A DNA stretch of 64,000 bases. Source: Acinetobacter sp. WC-141. Its GTDB lineage: Bacteria; Pseudomonadota; Gammaproteobacteria; Pseudomonadales; Moraxellaceae. Every line of letters starts with the position of its first letter. Positions within the stretch are counted from its first letter, which is position 1. Location: NCBI RefSeq assembly GCF_000313935.1, contig NZ_AMSS01000016.1, forward strand, positions 1-64,000. Reading direction: 5' to 3'. The notes beneath the pieces are model-generated. The model searched no databases. It was not told the origin of the DNA and saw only the letters and a program-made list of their open reading frames with translations. This document shows positions 33,548-42,843 of this stretch, in pieces. A program made the position numbers and the translations under genes.

Positions 33548-34882
33548 ATGGCGACCTCTACACCTATCGTTAAATCAATTCGAGCAATTCCTGTTGCTGG
33601 ACATGACAGCATGCTGCTCAATTTGAGTGGTGCTCATGGACCTTATTTCACTCGTAATATACTCATTATCGAAGATAACTCTGGAAATATTGGTGTAGGT
33701 GAAATTCCGGGCGGAGAAAAAATTTTAGCGACATTAAATGATGCTAAAGCCTTGGTAGAAGGACAGCCGATTGGTGAATATAAAAATTTACTTAAAAAAA
33801 TTCAGCAAACTTTTGCTGATCGTGACAGTGGTGGCCGAGGCAATCAAACCTTTGATTTACGTACCACAATTCATGTTGTAACAGCCTATGAGTCAGCATT
33901 ACTTGATTTGCTTGGTAAGCATTTAAATGTGAATGTCGCAAGTTTGCTTGGTGAAGGCCAGCAACGTAGTGAAGTTGAAGTTTTAGGATATTTATTCTTT
34001 ATCGGTGACCGAAAACAGACTTCATTAGACTATGCAACTACACCTCAGCATAACCATGACTGGTATAAAGTCCGTCATGAAAAAGCGTTAACACCCGAGG
34101 CAGTACAGCGCTTAGCAGAAGCTTCTTATGATCGTTATGGATTTAAAGACTTTAAGTTAAAAGGTGGCGTATTACAGGGTGAACAAGAAGCTGAAGCGGT
34201 TACAGCAATCGCGCGCCGTTTTCCAGAAGCGCGTGTGACACTCGATCCAAACGGTGCATGGTTTTTAGATGAAGCAATTGCTTTAGGCAAACATCTTAAA
34301 GGGGTGTTGGCCTATGCAGAAGACCCATGCGGTGCAGAACAAGGTTATTCAAGCCGTGAAATTATGGCCGAGTTTAAACGTGCAACAGGCTTACCCACTG
34401 CGACCAATATGATTGCGACCGACTGGCGAGAAATGTCACATAGTATTCAATTGCAAGCCGTTGATATTCCTTTGGCTGATCCACACTTTTGGACATTGGA
34501 AGGTTCGGTTCGAGTGTCGCAGCTCTGCAATATGTATAACTTAACGTGGGGTTCGCATTCTAATAATCACTTTGATATTTCACTTGCTATGTTTACCCAT
34601 GTTGCTGCTGCCGCGGTAGGTAAGGTTACGGCAATTGATACACACTGGATTTGGCAAGAAGGTACAGATCAGCTAACCAAAGCGCCGCTTGAAATTAAAG
34701 ACGGTAAAATTCAGGTGCCAACAGCACCGGGGCTTGGTGTCGAACTGGACTGGGACCGAATTAACCAAGCGCATGAACTGTATAAATTAAAAGGTTTAGG
34801 AGCTCGTAATGATGCCGATGCGATGCAATTTTTAATACCAAACTGGTCGTTTAATAATAAAAAGCCGTGTTTGGTGCGTTAA
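33548..34882 (+). CDS. gudD: Glucarate dehydratase GudD
   Basis: This 444-residue enolase-superfamily enzyme dehydrates D-glucarate (and epimerises L-idarate) to 5-dehydro-4-deoxy-D-glucarate. Visible catalytic signatures: the KxK motif in DFKLKGG, metal ligands in LDPNGAW and YAEDPCG, and the catalytic histidine in WGSHSNNH. The start is taken as the ATG at 33548, seven bases after AAGGAG; the ATG at 33530 would overlap that ribosome site. It is divergent from gudP and followed by a terminator, then by the other pathway genes. Confidence 0.95.
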   Translation: MATSTPIVKSIRAIPVAGHDSMLLNLSGAHGPYFTRNILIIEDNSGNIGVGEIPGGEKILATLNDAKALVEGQPIGEYKNLLKKIQQTFADRDSGGRGNQTFDLRTTIHVVTAYESALLDLLGKHLNVNVASLLGEGQQRSEVEVLGYLFFIGDRKQTSLDYATTPQHNHDWYKVRHEKALTPEAVQRLAEASYDRYGFKDFKLKGGVLQGEQEAEAVTAIARRFPEARVTLDPNGAWFLDEAIALGKHLKGVLAYAEDPCGAEQGYSSREIMAEFKRATGLPTATNMIATDWREMSHSIQLQAVDIPLADPHFWTLEGSVRVSQLCNMYNLTWGSHSNNHFDISLAMFTHVAAAAVGKVTAIDTHWIWQEGTDQLTKAPLEIKDGKIQVPTAPGLGVELDWDRINQAHELYKLKGLGARNDADAMQFLIPNWSFNNKKPCLVR

Positions 34883-34934
34883 TATTTTATCGTTATTTTT
34901 GAAAAATTCACTTTTTGAATTGTCTTAATGCTTT

Positions 34935-34960
34935 GCTGTCCCTATGGGCAGCTTTTTTTT
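34935..34960 (+). terminator. Terminator after gudD
   Basis: GCTG-T-CCC and GGGCAGC form a bulged hairpin followed by eight T residues. Confidence 0.65.
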
Positions 34961-35113
34961 ATGTTTAACGATTAGCTGTAAAATTAAGAATTTTTAACTA
35001 TATTTTATAAAACAATAGGTTAAATGATTTTTGGTAATGAGCTTTTATCTTTTTAAAAATTTTAGATTCTCAGAAGAAAAATATATTGATCAAAATAAAA
35101 ATTATGATGTAAG

Positions 35114-35124
35114 ATGTCTGACAA
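35114..35124. promoter_or_regulatory. Candidate operator overlapping the kdgD leader
   Basis: ATGTCTGACAA contains the perfect palindrome TGTC-T-GACA and matches the site at 33402-33412. It would lie inside the coding region if kdgD started at 35114, which supports the start at 35150. Confidence 0.5.
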
Positions 35125-35149
35125 CATAAACATGTATGGATATTTTCTA

Positions 35150-36061
35150 ATGGATGCTCTTGAGTTAAAAAACATTGTTTCTGATGGTCTTCTTTCTTTT
35201 CCAGTGACCGACTTTGATCAAAATGGGGACTTTAATAAATCTTCTTATGCGAAACGTCTTGAATGGTTAGCACCTTATGGTGCAAGTGCATTATTTGCTG
35301 CGGGTGGTACAGGCGAGTTTTTCTCGTTAACTGGAAGTGAATACTCTGACGTGATTAAAACAGCGGTTGATACATGTAAAGGCAGTGTACCGATTATTGC
35401 TGGGGCAGGTGGTCCGACACGTCAGGCGATTGAACAGGCAAAAGAAGCAGAGCGCTTAGGTGCACACGGTATTTTGTTAATGCCGCATTACTTAACTGAA
35501 GCAAGCCAAGAAGGTTTAATTGAACACGTTAAGCAAGTATGTAACTCAGTGGACTTTGGCGTAATTTTTTATAACCGTAGCGTATCAAGATTAAATCTCG
35601 ATTCAATCCAAAAGTTAGCTGAGATGTGCCCCAACTTAATTGGCTTTAAAGACAGCTCTGGTCAAATCGATATGATGACGGCAGTGACTCAGACTATGGG
35701 TGATCGTTTGTCGTATTTAGGTGGTTTGCCAACAGCAGAAGTTTTTGCAGCCCCATATAAAGCCTTAGGTTGTCCGGTTTATTCATCAGCTGTATTTAAC
35801 TTTATTCCAAAGACTGCAATGGAGTTTTATAACGCGCTTCGCAGTGATGACTTTGAAACAACCAATCGTTTGATTAAAGATTTCTTCTTGCCATTGATAA
35901 AAATTCGTGACCGTAAATCAGGTTATGCGGTAAGCATGATTAAAGCTGGTGCCAAAATTGTTGGGCATGATGCCGGTCCCGTGCGTCCGCCATTAAGTGA
36001 TTTAACTCAAGCAGACTATGAAGATTTGGCTGCGCTCATTGCGACACTTGGTCCGCAATAA
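35150..36061 (+). CDS. kdgD: 5-dehydro-4-deoxyglucarate dehydratase (decarboxylating)
   Basis: With the start at 35150 the product has 303 residues, the usual length; a start at 35114 would add 12 residues. This DapA-family (beta/alpha)8 enzyme has [10 protein letters not shown] near the N-terminus, the YNRS tyrosine motif, and the Schiff-base lysine in IGFKDSSGQ. It converts 5-dehydro-4-deoxy-D-glucarate, the shared product of GudD and GarD, to 2,5-dioxopentanoate with loss of water and CO2. The next gene, 30 bases downstream, oxidises that product. Confidence 0.93.
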   Translation: MDALELKNIVSDGLLSFPVTDFDQNGDFNKSSYAKRLEWLAPYGASALFAAGGTGEFFSLTGSEYSDVIKTAVDTCKGSVPIIAGAGGPTRQAIEQAKEAERLGAHGILLMPHYLTEASQEGLIEHVKQVCNSVDFGVIFYNRSVSRLNLDSIQKLAEMCPNLIGFKDSSGQIDMMTAVTQTMGDRLSYLGGLPTAEVFAAPYKALGCPVYSSAVFNFIPKTAMEFYNALRSDDFETTNRLIKDFFLPLIKIRDRKSGYAVSMIKAGAKIVGHDAGPVRPPLSDLTQADYEDLAALIATLGPQ

Positions 36062-36091
36062 TTCTAACTGTTTAGGTATTGGAGCTTTAAA

Positions 36092-37678
36092 ATGAGTAAA
36101 AATAACGGTCGGCAGTTTATTAATGGCCAACGCGTTGCTGCAAATGCGCCAGCTCTAGAAAGTATAGCTGCAAAAGACTATCAACCAACAGGTTATGTAT
36201 TTAGTCAGGCGACCCTTGAAGAAGTGGATCAAGCTGCTCAAGCTGCTCATAACGCTTTTTTAGTTTATAGCCAAACTTCTCAAGAGCAACGTGCCTCTTT
36301 TCTTGAAGAGATTGCTCGCCAAATTGAAGCATTAGGTGCGAACCTGCAAGAAGTCGCTTCACTTGAAACAGGCTTACCACTTGCTCGTCTTCAAGGAGAG
36401 ACAGGCCGTGTTACTGGTCAGCTTCGACTGTTTGCTGAACTTTTACGTCGTGGCGATTTTTATGGCGCTCGCATTGATGTGGCATTACCAGAGCGTAAGC
36501 CTTTGCCGCGTGTCGATTTGCGTCAATATAAAGTTGGGGTAGGACCGGTTGCTGTGTTTGGCGCGAGTAATTTCCCACTTGCATTTTCAACAGCAGGCGG
36601 TGATACCGTAGCTGCTTTAGCAGCAGGGTGTCCGGTTGTCTTTAAAGCACACTCTGGCCATATGGCAACTGCTGAGCTTGTTGCAGAAGCCATTGAACAA
36701 GCAATCGAAGTTTGCGATATGCCTAAAGGCACATTCAATATGATTTTTGGCGGCCGTATTGGCGCAAACTTAGTAGAACATCCACTGATTCAGGCAGCTG
36801 GTTTTACGGGTTCTCTTGAAGGCGGAATGGCACTTTATAACCTTGCGCAGAGCCGTCCTCAGCCAATTCCATTCTTTGCTGAAATGTCGAGTGTGAACCC
36901 TGTAGTGGTTTTATCTCAAGCGCTGAGTTCTCGTGGTGAACAAATTGCTCAGGATACGGTTGCCTCATTTAATATGGGATGTGGTCAGTTCTGTACAAAA
37001 CCGGGGTTAATTTTAGGTGTAGAAGGACCTGAATTTGACAGTTTCGTAGCAGCTTTAGCTGAAAGCACGCAAAAAGCTGTGCCTCAGGTCATGCTGAATG
37101 AAGGAACTTTAAAAAGTTACCGTCAAGGTATTGATGCTCTAAACAGTGAAGCTGGTTTTGAAGTTATTGCGACAGGTCAAGAGGCCGAGCTAGTTTCTCA
37201 AGCAAAAGCACATCTATTTAAAGCAGATCAATCGGTTTTATTGTCTGGCAACCCAAAACTACAACATGAAGTTTTCGGACCAATGTCGATTGTGATTGGC
37301 GTAGAGGATGAAGCGACTCTGTTAAAAGGGATCGAGGCTTTAGGTGGACAGCTTACGGCAACCATTATTGGTGATGAAAATGAGTTGTCCGAAGCAGGCG
37401 AACTTCTTCATTTGCTAACTGGTAAAGCTGGCCGTGTATTGTTTAATGGTTTCCCGACAGGAGTTGAAGTGTCTGATGCAATGGTGCATGGTGGTCCTTT
37501 CCCTGCAACGAGTGATGCACGCGGAACTTCGGTAGGTACGGGAGCGATTGAGCGTTTCTTGCGTCCGGTATGTTTCCAAAATACACCACAAGTTTTATTA
37601 CCCGATGCATTAAAAGATAGTAATCCATTACAGATTACTCGTCTGGTCAATGGGCAATTAACTCAGGCCAAAATTTAA
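36092..37678 (+). CDS. 2,5-dioxopentanoate (2-oxoglutarate semialdehyde) dehydrogenase
   Basis: This 528-residue aldehyde dehydrogenase is of the long KGSADH branch, with VFGASNFPLAFSTAGGDTVAALAAG as the cofactor region, the glutamate in FAEMSSVNP, and the nucleophilic cysteine in MGCGQFCTKPG. It oxidises 2,5-dioxopentanoate to 2-oxoglutarate with NAD(P), completing the glucarate/galactarate route into the TCA cycle. It is co-transcribed with kdgD and followed by a terminator. Confidence 0.92.
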   Translation: MSKNNGRQFINGQRVAANAPALESIAAKDYQPTGYVFSQATLEEVDQAAQAAHNAFLVYSQTSQEQRASFLEEIARQIEALGANLQEVASLETGLPLARLQGETGRVTGQLRLFAELLRRGDFYGARIDVALPERKPLPRVDLRQYKVGVGPVAVFGASNFPLAFSTAGGDTVAALAAGCPVVFKAHSGHMATAELVAEAIEQAIEVCDMPKGTFNMIFGGRIGANLVEHPLIQAAGFTGSLEGGMALYNLAQSRPQPIPFFAEMSSVNPVVVLSQALSSRGEQIAQDTVASFNMGCGQFCTKPGLILGVEGPEFDSFVAALAESTQKAVPQVMLNEGTLKSYRQGIDALNSEAGFEVIATGQEAELVSQAKAHLFKADQSVLLSGNPKLQHEVFGPMSIVIGVEDEATLLKGIEALGGQLTATIIGDENELSEAGELLHLLTGKAGRVLFNGFPTGVEVSDAMVHGGPFPATSDARGTSVGTGAIERFLRPVCFQNTPQVLLPDALKDSNPLQITRLVNGQLTQAKI

Positions 37679-37684
37679 AAATTG

Positions 37685-37721
37685 TGCAGCTCAATCAATG
37701 CTATTGAGCTGCATATTTTTT
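37685..37721 (+). terminator. Terminator of the kdgD operon
   Basis: TGCAGCTCAAT (37685-37695) pairs perfectly with ATTGAGCTGCA (37703-37713), followed by TATTTTTT. Confidence 0.8.
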
Positions 37722-37919
37722 AACTTATTCAACGTATTATTAAATATCAACAGAAGCACAAGTTGCTTACTTTTTAAATATGTGTGAGGGTTTGATAAGC
37801 GAGATAAAATATTTTATTTTTAATAACTTAGAGGTATAAAAACCGAATATGACTATCGTCTAAGTTTATAGTAAAATGAATTTCCTAATTTTTTCAACAT
37901 CTCATGAGTTCTTCAGATT

Positions 37920-38633
37920 ATGTCTAGTGCAATTAAACCTAGATCAACAAAAAAACTAAGCCAGATTATTGTAGAACAACTGATCGAGAAAATTCAGTCT
38001 GGAGATTTTCAGGTTGGAGAGAAAATTCCAACAGAATTAGAATTAATTGAAACCTTTGAAGTTAGCCGCTCTGTTATTCGTGAAGCAATTACTGAATTGC
38101 GTTCTCTGGGCTTTGTTGAAACTCGTCACGGGATTGGTACTTTTGTAAAAGAGCAGACCATTGAGCAGAATTTTTTACTGTCTAATGCCAGTCTAGAAAC
38201 CATTAACGATATTGTTTCTTTACTTGAGCTTCGAATTAGCCTTGAATCGGAAGCTGTCTTTTTAGCATCAGAGCGTCGTAAGCAAATCCACATCGATAAA
38301 ATGAAAGCTGCGCTTGAAGACTTTGAACGTCATATTTCATCAGATGCAAATGATGGTACGGTAAAAGCGGATTATGATTTTCATATTGCCATTGCCGAAG
38401 CTTCTGAAAACCAATATTTCGTTGATTTTTTAAAGTACCTTGGCGAAAAGATTATTCCGCGTGCACGACTTAAATCTATTGAGCAAAGTCCAGAAAACCG
38501 TGAAGAATATTTAAAAGCGGTTCATCATGATCATGTCAATATTTATAACGCGATTGTTGATCAAGATGGTTTATTGGCTCGACAAATGATGCGTGCTCAT
38601 CTGTCTAAAAGTATTAAAAAGTTTAAGCAATAA
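37920..38633 (+). CDS. FadR-type GntR regulator of glucarate/galactarate genes
   Basis: This 237-residue protein has a GntR winged helix at about residues 12-78 (IQSGDFQVGEKIPTELELIE, FEVSRSVIREAITELRSLGFVE, RHGIGTFV) and a FadR/FCD ligand domain with the metal-site pattern DYDFHIAIAEAS and VHHDHVNIYNAI. FCD regulators respond to carboxylates such as sugar acids. It lies directly downstream of the glucarate genes and three matching TGTnTGACA-type boxes occur in their promoters, so it is their likely repressor. Confidence 0.85.
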   Translation: MSSAIKPRSTKKLSQIIVEQLIEKIQSGDFQVGEKIPTELELIETFEVSRSVIREAITELRSLGFVETRHGIGTFVKEQTIEQNFLLSNASLETINDIVSLLELRISLESEAVFLASERRKQIHIDKMKAALEDFERHISSDANDGTVKADYDFHIAIAEASENQYFVDFLKYLGEKIIPRARLKSIEQSPENREEYLKAVHHDHVNIYNAIVDQDGLLARQMMRAHLSKSIKKFKQ

Positions 38634-38661
38634 AGCTTGAGCTAAGATTAAGTTGGGTGAG

Positions 38662-38698
38662 ATTAAAAGAGAGCTTCTATAAGCTCTCTTTTAATTTG
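38662..38698. terminator. Bidirectional terminator
   Basis: ATTAAAAGAGAGCTT (38662-38676) and AAGCTCTCTTTTAAT (38681-38695) form a perfect 15-pair stem between the FadR-type regulator and the converging hcaG gene. Confidence 0.85.
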
Positions 38699-38707
38699 AT
38701 AGGGTTG

Positions 38708-40453
38708 TTATTTACAGCTAAAGTTTTTAGCTTTTTCGCTATCACCTTGACCATTGTAGCGGGCAATTAGTGGGTAAGGACAAAGTGGGCGGGTACGGTC
38801 TGGCGTCCAGTCTTGCGGAAGTTCAGTATTCACTTGACCACTTGGGTTACCTGCGCCGCGTGCAGTCGCAATGATTTTGTCAGGTGCTTGCCCATATTCC
38901 ACCCAGTTAACTAAAGCAGTCAATGCATCAAACTGGTCGGTCGCAATGCCATCACGGGTATGGTTCATGCCCGGAACTCTAAAGAAACGTGCAAATTCAG
39001 GCGCTGTACCTTTTGCATCATTTTTATAGTGTTGGAGTAGTTGATCATACCAATTTTGGGTGTCATCCACAGAGAAAACACCGTCAGCTGTGCCTTGTAC
39101 CACAATCATTTTTCCACCGTGGTTGCGCAGTTTATCCAGATTAAGTTCATCGGGCGGCAACATAAAAGACATTGCGCTTTCGGTGTACAGCTCGTTGGCC
39201 GCCGATAGTTTTGGATAATCAGTATCAAAATTATAGTTAAAGGCAAATTGTCTAGAGTTTTGAACTACAGTTGGATCTGGCGGAACCTGAAAAAGAATGC
39301 CGACTGCAACTGGGTCGCGTGCTGTTCCAACCGAAGATTCGAATTTCCAGCTTGCCCAGTTACTGCCTACTAAACCTGGGTCGAAAGGCTGGGTTGCATA
39401 GAGTGCTTGTCCGACAGAATTTACAGGACCACGGTAAATGTTGGCTAGCACATCAATTTGTTCGGTACTTAGGCAGGTGCCATCTCTTGTACTTGAGCAA
39501 ACAGGTACATGTTGGTGAATATTAAAAGCAGTACGGCAAGCCTCAACATCTTGAACGAGTCCATCTGCAACACCATCTAAGGCATCACATCGATCTAAAA
39601 TCGCTTTTGCTAATACTTTACGTTCTGGAAGGGTAAGGGCGGTACTTAAGTCATTTTCATCTGTTGCGACACGACGAAGCTGTTGTGCTGTATAAAGTTG
39701 TGCTGCGGCTGCTCGAGGCAAATGGAAACCCGGTGTGCTTGCTAAAATTCCATCATATTGGTCGCCCAAACGAGTTGCTGCAATCATGGCGTGGCGACCA
39801 CCATTAGATGTACCACCGGCATAGGAGCGGTCAGGCAATTTACCATAAGCCGTTTTAATCAAATTTTTTGCCATAGGCGTGAGTTTGGTAATAGCGCCAT
39901 ATCCATAGTCAACTCTGGCTTGAGGGTCTAAACCAAACATGGGGTTTTGTGAAGCGTTATGTCCTGCATCGGAAGAAATGACAGCAAAACCGTCATGTAG
40001 GGCATTGGTGAGCGGACCACCACTGCCAACCTGTCCTGTTGCAGGCACTAGGTTACCATCGGTTCCACCATTGCCTTGATAGAGAAAACGGCCATTCCAG
40101 TTAACGGGTAAGCGCATTTCAAAACCAATTTGATAGGTTTGTCCATCAACAGGGCTTACACGTTGGTCCATATAGCCTTTAACTAAACAATGTGCACCAA
40201 TTGGCTTGTTGGCTACAGTCAATGTACCCGCCTCTTGAAGCGTGGATGAGCTAATCACAGTATTGTTATATTGAAATCCGGTCAGATCTGAACAGCTTCC
40301 AGTTAATTTTGCACCAACCGCAGAAGTAAGTTGTGGAGGTGTTTGAGGTAATGAGGTTGTACTGTCATTGTCATTACCACAACCAGTCAGTACTGCCGCA
40401 ATCGCAAGCAATACGGTTGATTGTGTCCAAAGACGCTTTTTGTTTTCATTCAT
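38708..40453 (-). CDS. hcaG: Tannase/feruloyl esterase-family chlorogenate esterase, lipoprotein
   Basis: This 581-residue protein has a lipoprotein signal (cleavage before Cys in AVLTGCGNDN, about residue 25). The tannase-family alpha/beta hydrolase domain carries the nucleophile motif GGTSNGGRHA and a C-terminal histidine in FFRVPGMNHTRDG; paired cysteines typical of the family are present (CRTAF, CLSTE). It hydrolyses hydroxycinnamate esters such as chlorogenate outside the cytoplasm, releasing caffeate or ferulate for uptake. It is the last gene of the hca operon. The symbol follows the cluster described in A. baylyi ADP1. Confidence 0.87.
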   Translation of the reverse strand: MNENKKRLWTQSTVLLAIAAVLTGCGNDNDSTTSLPQTPPQLTSAVGAKLTGSCSDLTGFQYNNTVISSSTLQEAGTLTVANKPIGAHCLVKGYMDQRVSPVDGQTYQIGFEMRLPVNWNGRFLYQGNGGTDGNLVPATGQVGSGGPLTNALHDGFAVISSDAGHNASQNPMFGLDPQARVDYGYGAITKLTPMAKNLIKTAYGKLPDRSYAGGTSNGGRHAMIAATRLGDQYDGILASTPGFHLPRAAAAQLYTAQQLRRVATDENDLSTALTLPERKVLAKAILDRCDALDGVADGLVQDVEACRTAFNIHQHVPVCSSTRDGTCLSTEQIDVLANIYRGPVNSVGQALYATQPFDPGLVGSNWASWKFESSVGTARDPVAVGILFQVPPDPTVVQNSRQFAFNYNFDTDYPKLSAANELYTESAMSFMLPPDELNLDKLRNHGGKMIVVQGTADGVFSVDDTQNWYDQLLQHYKNDAKGTAPEFARFFRVPGMNHTRDGIATDQFDALTALVNWVEYGQAPDKIIATARGAGNPSGQVNTELPQDWTPDRTRPLCPYPLIARYNGQGDSEKAKNFSCK

Positions 40454-40488
40454 TTATAAATATCCTTATTTTATGAAGGTTGGTGGAT

Positions 40489-40878
40489 TTAATCTAAAAC
40501 CAGAAAATTAGCTGTACTACGTGCAACCATTTTGTTGTTTTGCCAAGCTTCACTTTCAAGATTCAGTACGGTTTTACCTTGTTTAATAAATCGGCATTTT
40601 GTAATGACTTCGCCCACAGCACAGGGCCTTAAAAAGTCCATGGTTAAATTAATGGTGGTTGCTGGTTTACGGTCATTTGCCAGAAACGCAAAAAGCCCCA
40701 TCACATCGTCGAGCATCGCGCAAATCATGCCGCCTTCAACCGTATCGCGCGGGTTGGTAAAACTTTCTAGCGCCGTGTAGTAGATGGTGAGTTCAGTGTT
40801 TTTTTCATTCCAATGAATATTGTGACCGCCTAAATGGTGATGAATTGGCGGTAAGTGTTCTAAAGTTTTTTGATCCAT
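40489..40878 (-). CDS. PaaI-family hotdog thioesterase
   Basis: This 129-residue single hotdog domain has the PaaI/4HBT pattern (RDTVEGGMICAMLDDVMGL, TTINLTMDFLRPCAVGE). Such enzymes hydrolyse aryl-CoA or acyl-CoA thioesters. Within the hca operon it could release CoA from dead-end hydroxycinnamoyl-CoA intermediates and so affect HcaR, which is thought to sense such thioesters (inference). Spacing to its neighbours is 35-39 bases. Confidence 0.8.
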   Translation of the reverse strand: MDQKTLEHLPPIHHHLGGHNIHWNEKNTELTIYYTALESFTNPRDTVEGGMICAMLDDVMGLFAFLANDRKPATTINLTMDFLRPCAVGEVITKCRFIKQGKTVLNLESEAWQNNKMVARSTANFLVLD

Positions 40879-40917
40879 AATGAAGGGTCCATCCTTTTGT
40901 AAGTTTTATAAAAATTA

Positions 40918-41454
40918 TTATTGCAGGGTATAGGCATCATAAATAACCGCTTTACCCAAACGCATTGCACTACCTACCGCAACGGTTTGATTGAGCCACG
41001 CATATTTAGGTGAACTGGTTTCAAACTGCATGGTAATTTTGAAATAGTAGTTTTTCGGGTCGACATCTTTGCCTTGGGCGAGCTGTTTTAGCGTTTCTGC
41101 CGAGCCATGTCGGTAACCTTTGGTTTGAAGATAAATGAGCGCACCATCATCGGTTTCTAACAAATATCGCGTATCAATAATTGCCAGTCCTTTACTGTCG
41201 ACAATTTGCCAATCTGCACCATTATTTAAAATGCGGCCTTTAAGCGATTTTCCTTCAAATGTTCCACCTGTAATGGGAATAATTCGGCGTTTACCTGCAT
41301 CACTGGTGGTGCCTAATTCCCAAACAGGCGCATTCAGATCCACACTAAATTTTGCTAAAGGCTCAAGCTGAATAGGTGGCGGACTATATTGCGTTTCGGC
41401 ATGAGTCAGGGCAATGAAACTAAATCCGTAGAGTAGCGTTACAACTTTCTTCAT
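40918..41454 (-). CDS. Exported DUF3237-family protein in the hca operon
   Basis: This 178-residue protein has a signal peptide (MKKVVTLLYGFSFIALTHA, cleavage after HAE-like site near residue 19) and a DUF3237 beta-barrel domain (PITGGTFEGKSLKGRILNNG, WQIVDSKGLAIIDTRYLLETDDGALIY in two parts). It is periplasmic by prediction. The biochemical role is unknown. It is placed between the porin and the thioesterase, just after an internal terminator, and could correspond to the gene called hcaF in ADP1, but I am not sure. Confidence 0.75.
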   Translation of the reverse strand: MKKVVTLLYGFSFIALTHAETQYSPPPIQLEPLAKFSVDLNAPVWELGTTSDAGKRRIIPITGGTFEGKSLKGRILNNGADWQIVDSKGLAIIDTRYLLETDDGALIYLQTKGYRHGSAETLKQLAQGKDVDPKNYYFKITMQFETSSPKYAWLNQTVAVGSAMRLGKAVIYDAYTLQ

Positions 41455-41470
41455 GATGAATGTCCCGAAA

Positions 41471-41503
41471 TAAAAAGAGGTTCTATGCGCAGCAGAACCT
41501 CTT
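41471..41503 (-). terminator. Intrinsic terminator inside the hca operon
   Basis: AAGAGGTTCT (41475-41484) pairs with AGAACCTCTT (41494-41503). On the minus strand the stem is followed by TTTTATTT, directly after the hcaE stop codon. It should reduce expression of the three downstream genes. Confidence 0.7.
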
Positions 41504-41511
41504 GTTTTGAA

Positions 41512-42762
41512 TTATTTAAATTTCCATGTGTAATCGATGTTGATACGGGTTTCGTTTACAGGTTTGATGTTGGCAGTGGAGAGCATGTTGTTGTCATAGA
41601 TTGCATAGCGCGCGCGGAGCCCTAAATTTTTTAACCAGCCACTTTGAACGGTGTAGCCTAAATCAAAGTCTGTTTCGCGTTCTTTTAGATTGGTTCCACC
41701 TAAGTTGGGTGCATAAATATTGTGACCTGTGGTGTAACGAGTCATGAAACGTAAACCCGGAACATAATCTTTAAAGTCATATTCATAGCGGAAGCTGTAG
41801 GCTTTCTCTTTTGGATTTAAAAACTCACCCGGCCATGTATCAATGAGAAGTCCGGTTTCACCTCCAGTCAAATACGGAAAGGCGGTATCGCCGTGATGTT
41901 GGAAGGTTCCAAAAATAAACTTATGGTTTTGATGTTTGAGTTCGAAATGCGCATGATAAAGATCATTATCGACTAAACCTGCTTTTGCTTGCCCGTCATC
42001 TCGGCTGCGGTAGTAGCGTAATTGCGAGCTAAGATTAGTAGTGTCATTAATTTTGTGTTGATGTAAGGCACCGACCATGGTTTGGTTATAAAGATCATCA
42101 ACATCCATATAGAACGCTGTGAGCTTGATTGCTGGATCAAGCTGATAGTTTCCACCTAAATAATAGAGCCCGTCAGTTTCGGCACCTTTAAATCGCCCAT
42201 TTACGCCTGAAATTTTAATTTTTTCATAGTTGGTCGAATCACGATGATTCACTTTATCGAGATAGGCTGCCTGTAAATCAAAATCTTTAATATCTTTACT
42301 GGTCAGTGAAATTCCTCGATAAGTTTGAGGTAACAAGCGAGCAGGTGAAGCCACTAAAACTGGGTTCATCGGCATTAGCGTACCAATACGTAGCTCGGTC
42401 TGACTCATTTTCGCCTTTGCTGTGACCCCAATTTCGCCATAAGAGTCAGCAGGTTCATTGGTACGGGTGTCTCTAGGTAAGTTTCCTGTACCGCCATGCT
42501 CTGCGTCGGCATCGAGTTTAAAACCCGCCGTTGCAAGTATATCCAGCCCAAAACCGACAGTCCCTTCGGTATAACCTGAATTGGCTTTGAGAATAAACCC
42601 TTGTGTCCAGTCCTTGGCGGCAGGGTAAGCGGATTGCTCTTGGTAGTCGCGGTCAAAATAGAAATTTCGTGTGGTGAGTTCTACTGAACTGTTGTCAATA
42701 AAACTGCCCGCGCAGACTGATCCTGAGAGCATAAGGGTAGAGTACATCCATAATTTCGACAT
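41512..42762 (-). CDS. hcaE: OprD-family outer-membrane porin for hydroxycinnamates
   Basis: Starting at the ATG at 42762 (AGGAAG seven bases upstream) the protein has 416 residues with a signal peptide (MSKLWMYSTLMLSGSVCAG). The body is a beta-barrel of the OprD/OpdK type: SVELTTRNFYFDRDYQ, KDWTQGFILKANSGYTEGTVGFG, ARLLPQTYRGISL, and a C-terminal aromatic-ended strand (NIDYTWKFK). It should admit aromatic acids through the outer membrane. A close paralogue, vanP, is at 59102-60382. Confidence 0.88.
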   Translation of the reverse strand: MSKLWMYSTLMLSGSVCAGSFIDNSSVELTTRNFYFDRDYQEQSAYPAAKDWTQGFILKANSGYTEGTVGFGLDILATAGFKLDADAEHGGTGNLPRDTRTNEPADSYGEIGVTAKAKMSQTELRIGTLMPMNPVLVASPARLLPQTYRGISLTSKDIKDFDLQAAYLDKVNHRDSTNYEKIKISGVNGRFKGAETDGLYYLGGNYQLDPAIKLTAFYMDVDDLYNQTMVGALHQHKINDTTNLSSQLRYYRSRDDGQAKAGLVDNDLYHAHFELKHQNHKFIFGTFQHHGDTAFPYLTGGETGLLIDTWPGEFLNPKEKAYSFRYEYDFKDYVPGLRFMTRYTTGHNIYAPNLGGTNLKERETDFDLGYTVQSGWLKNLGLRARYAIYDNNMLSTANIKPVNETRINIDYTWKFK

Positions 42763-42843
42763 AGCATTTCTTCCTGAAATATCATTTCTTGTTTTCAACA
42801 AGGCATAGTTGTTGTATCTGCCTTGTCTGGTTTTTAAATCGAA

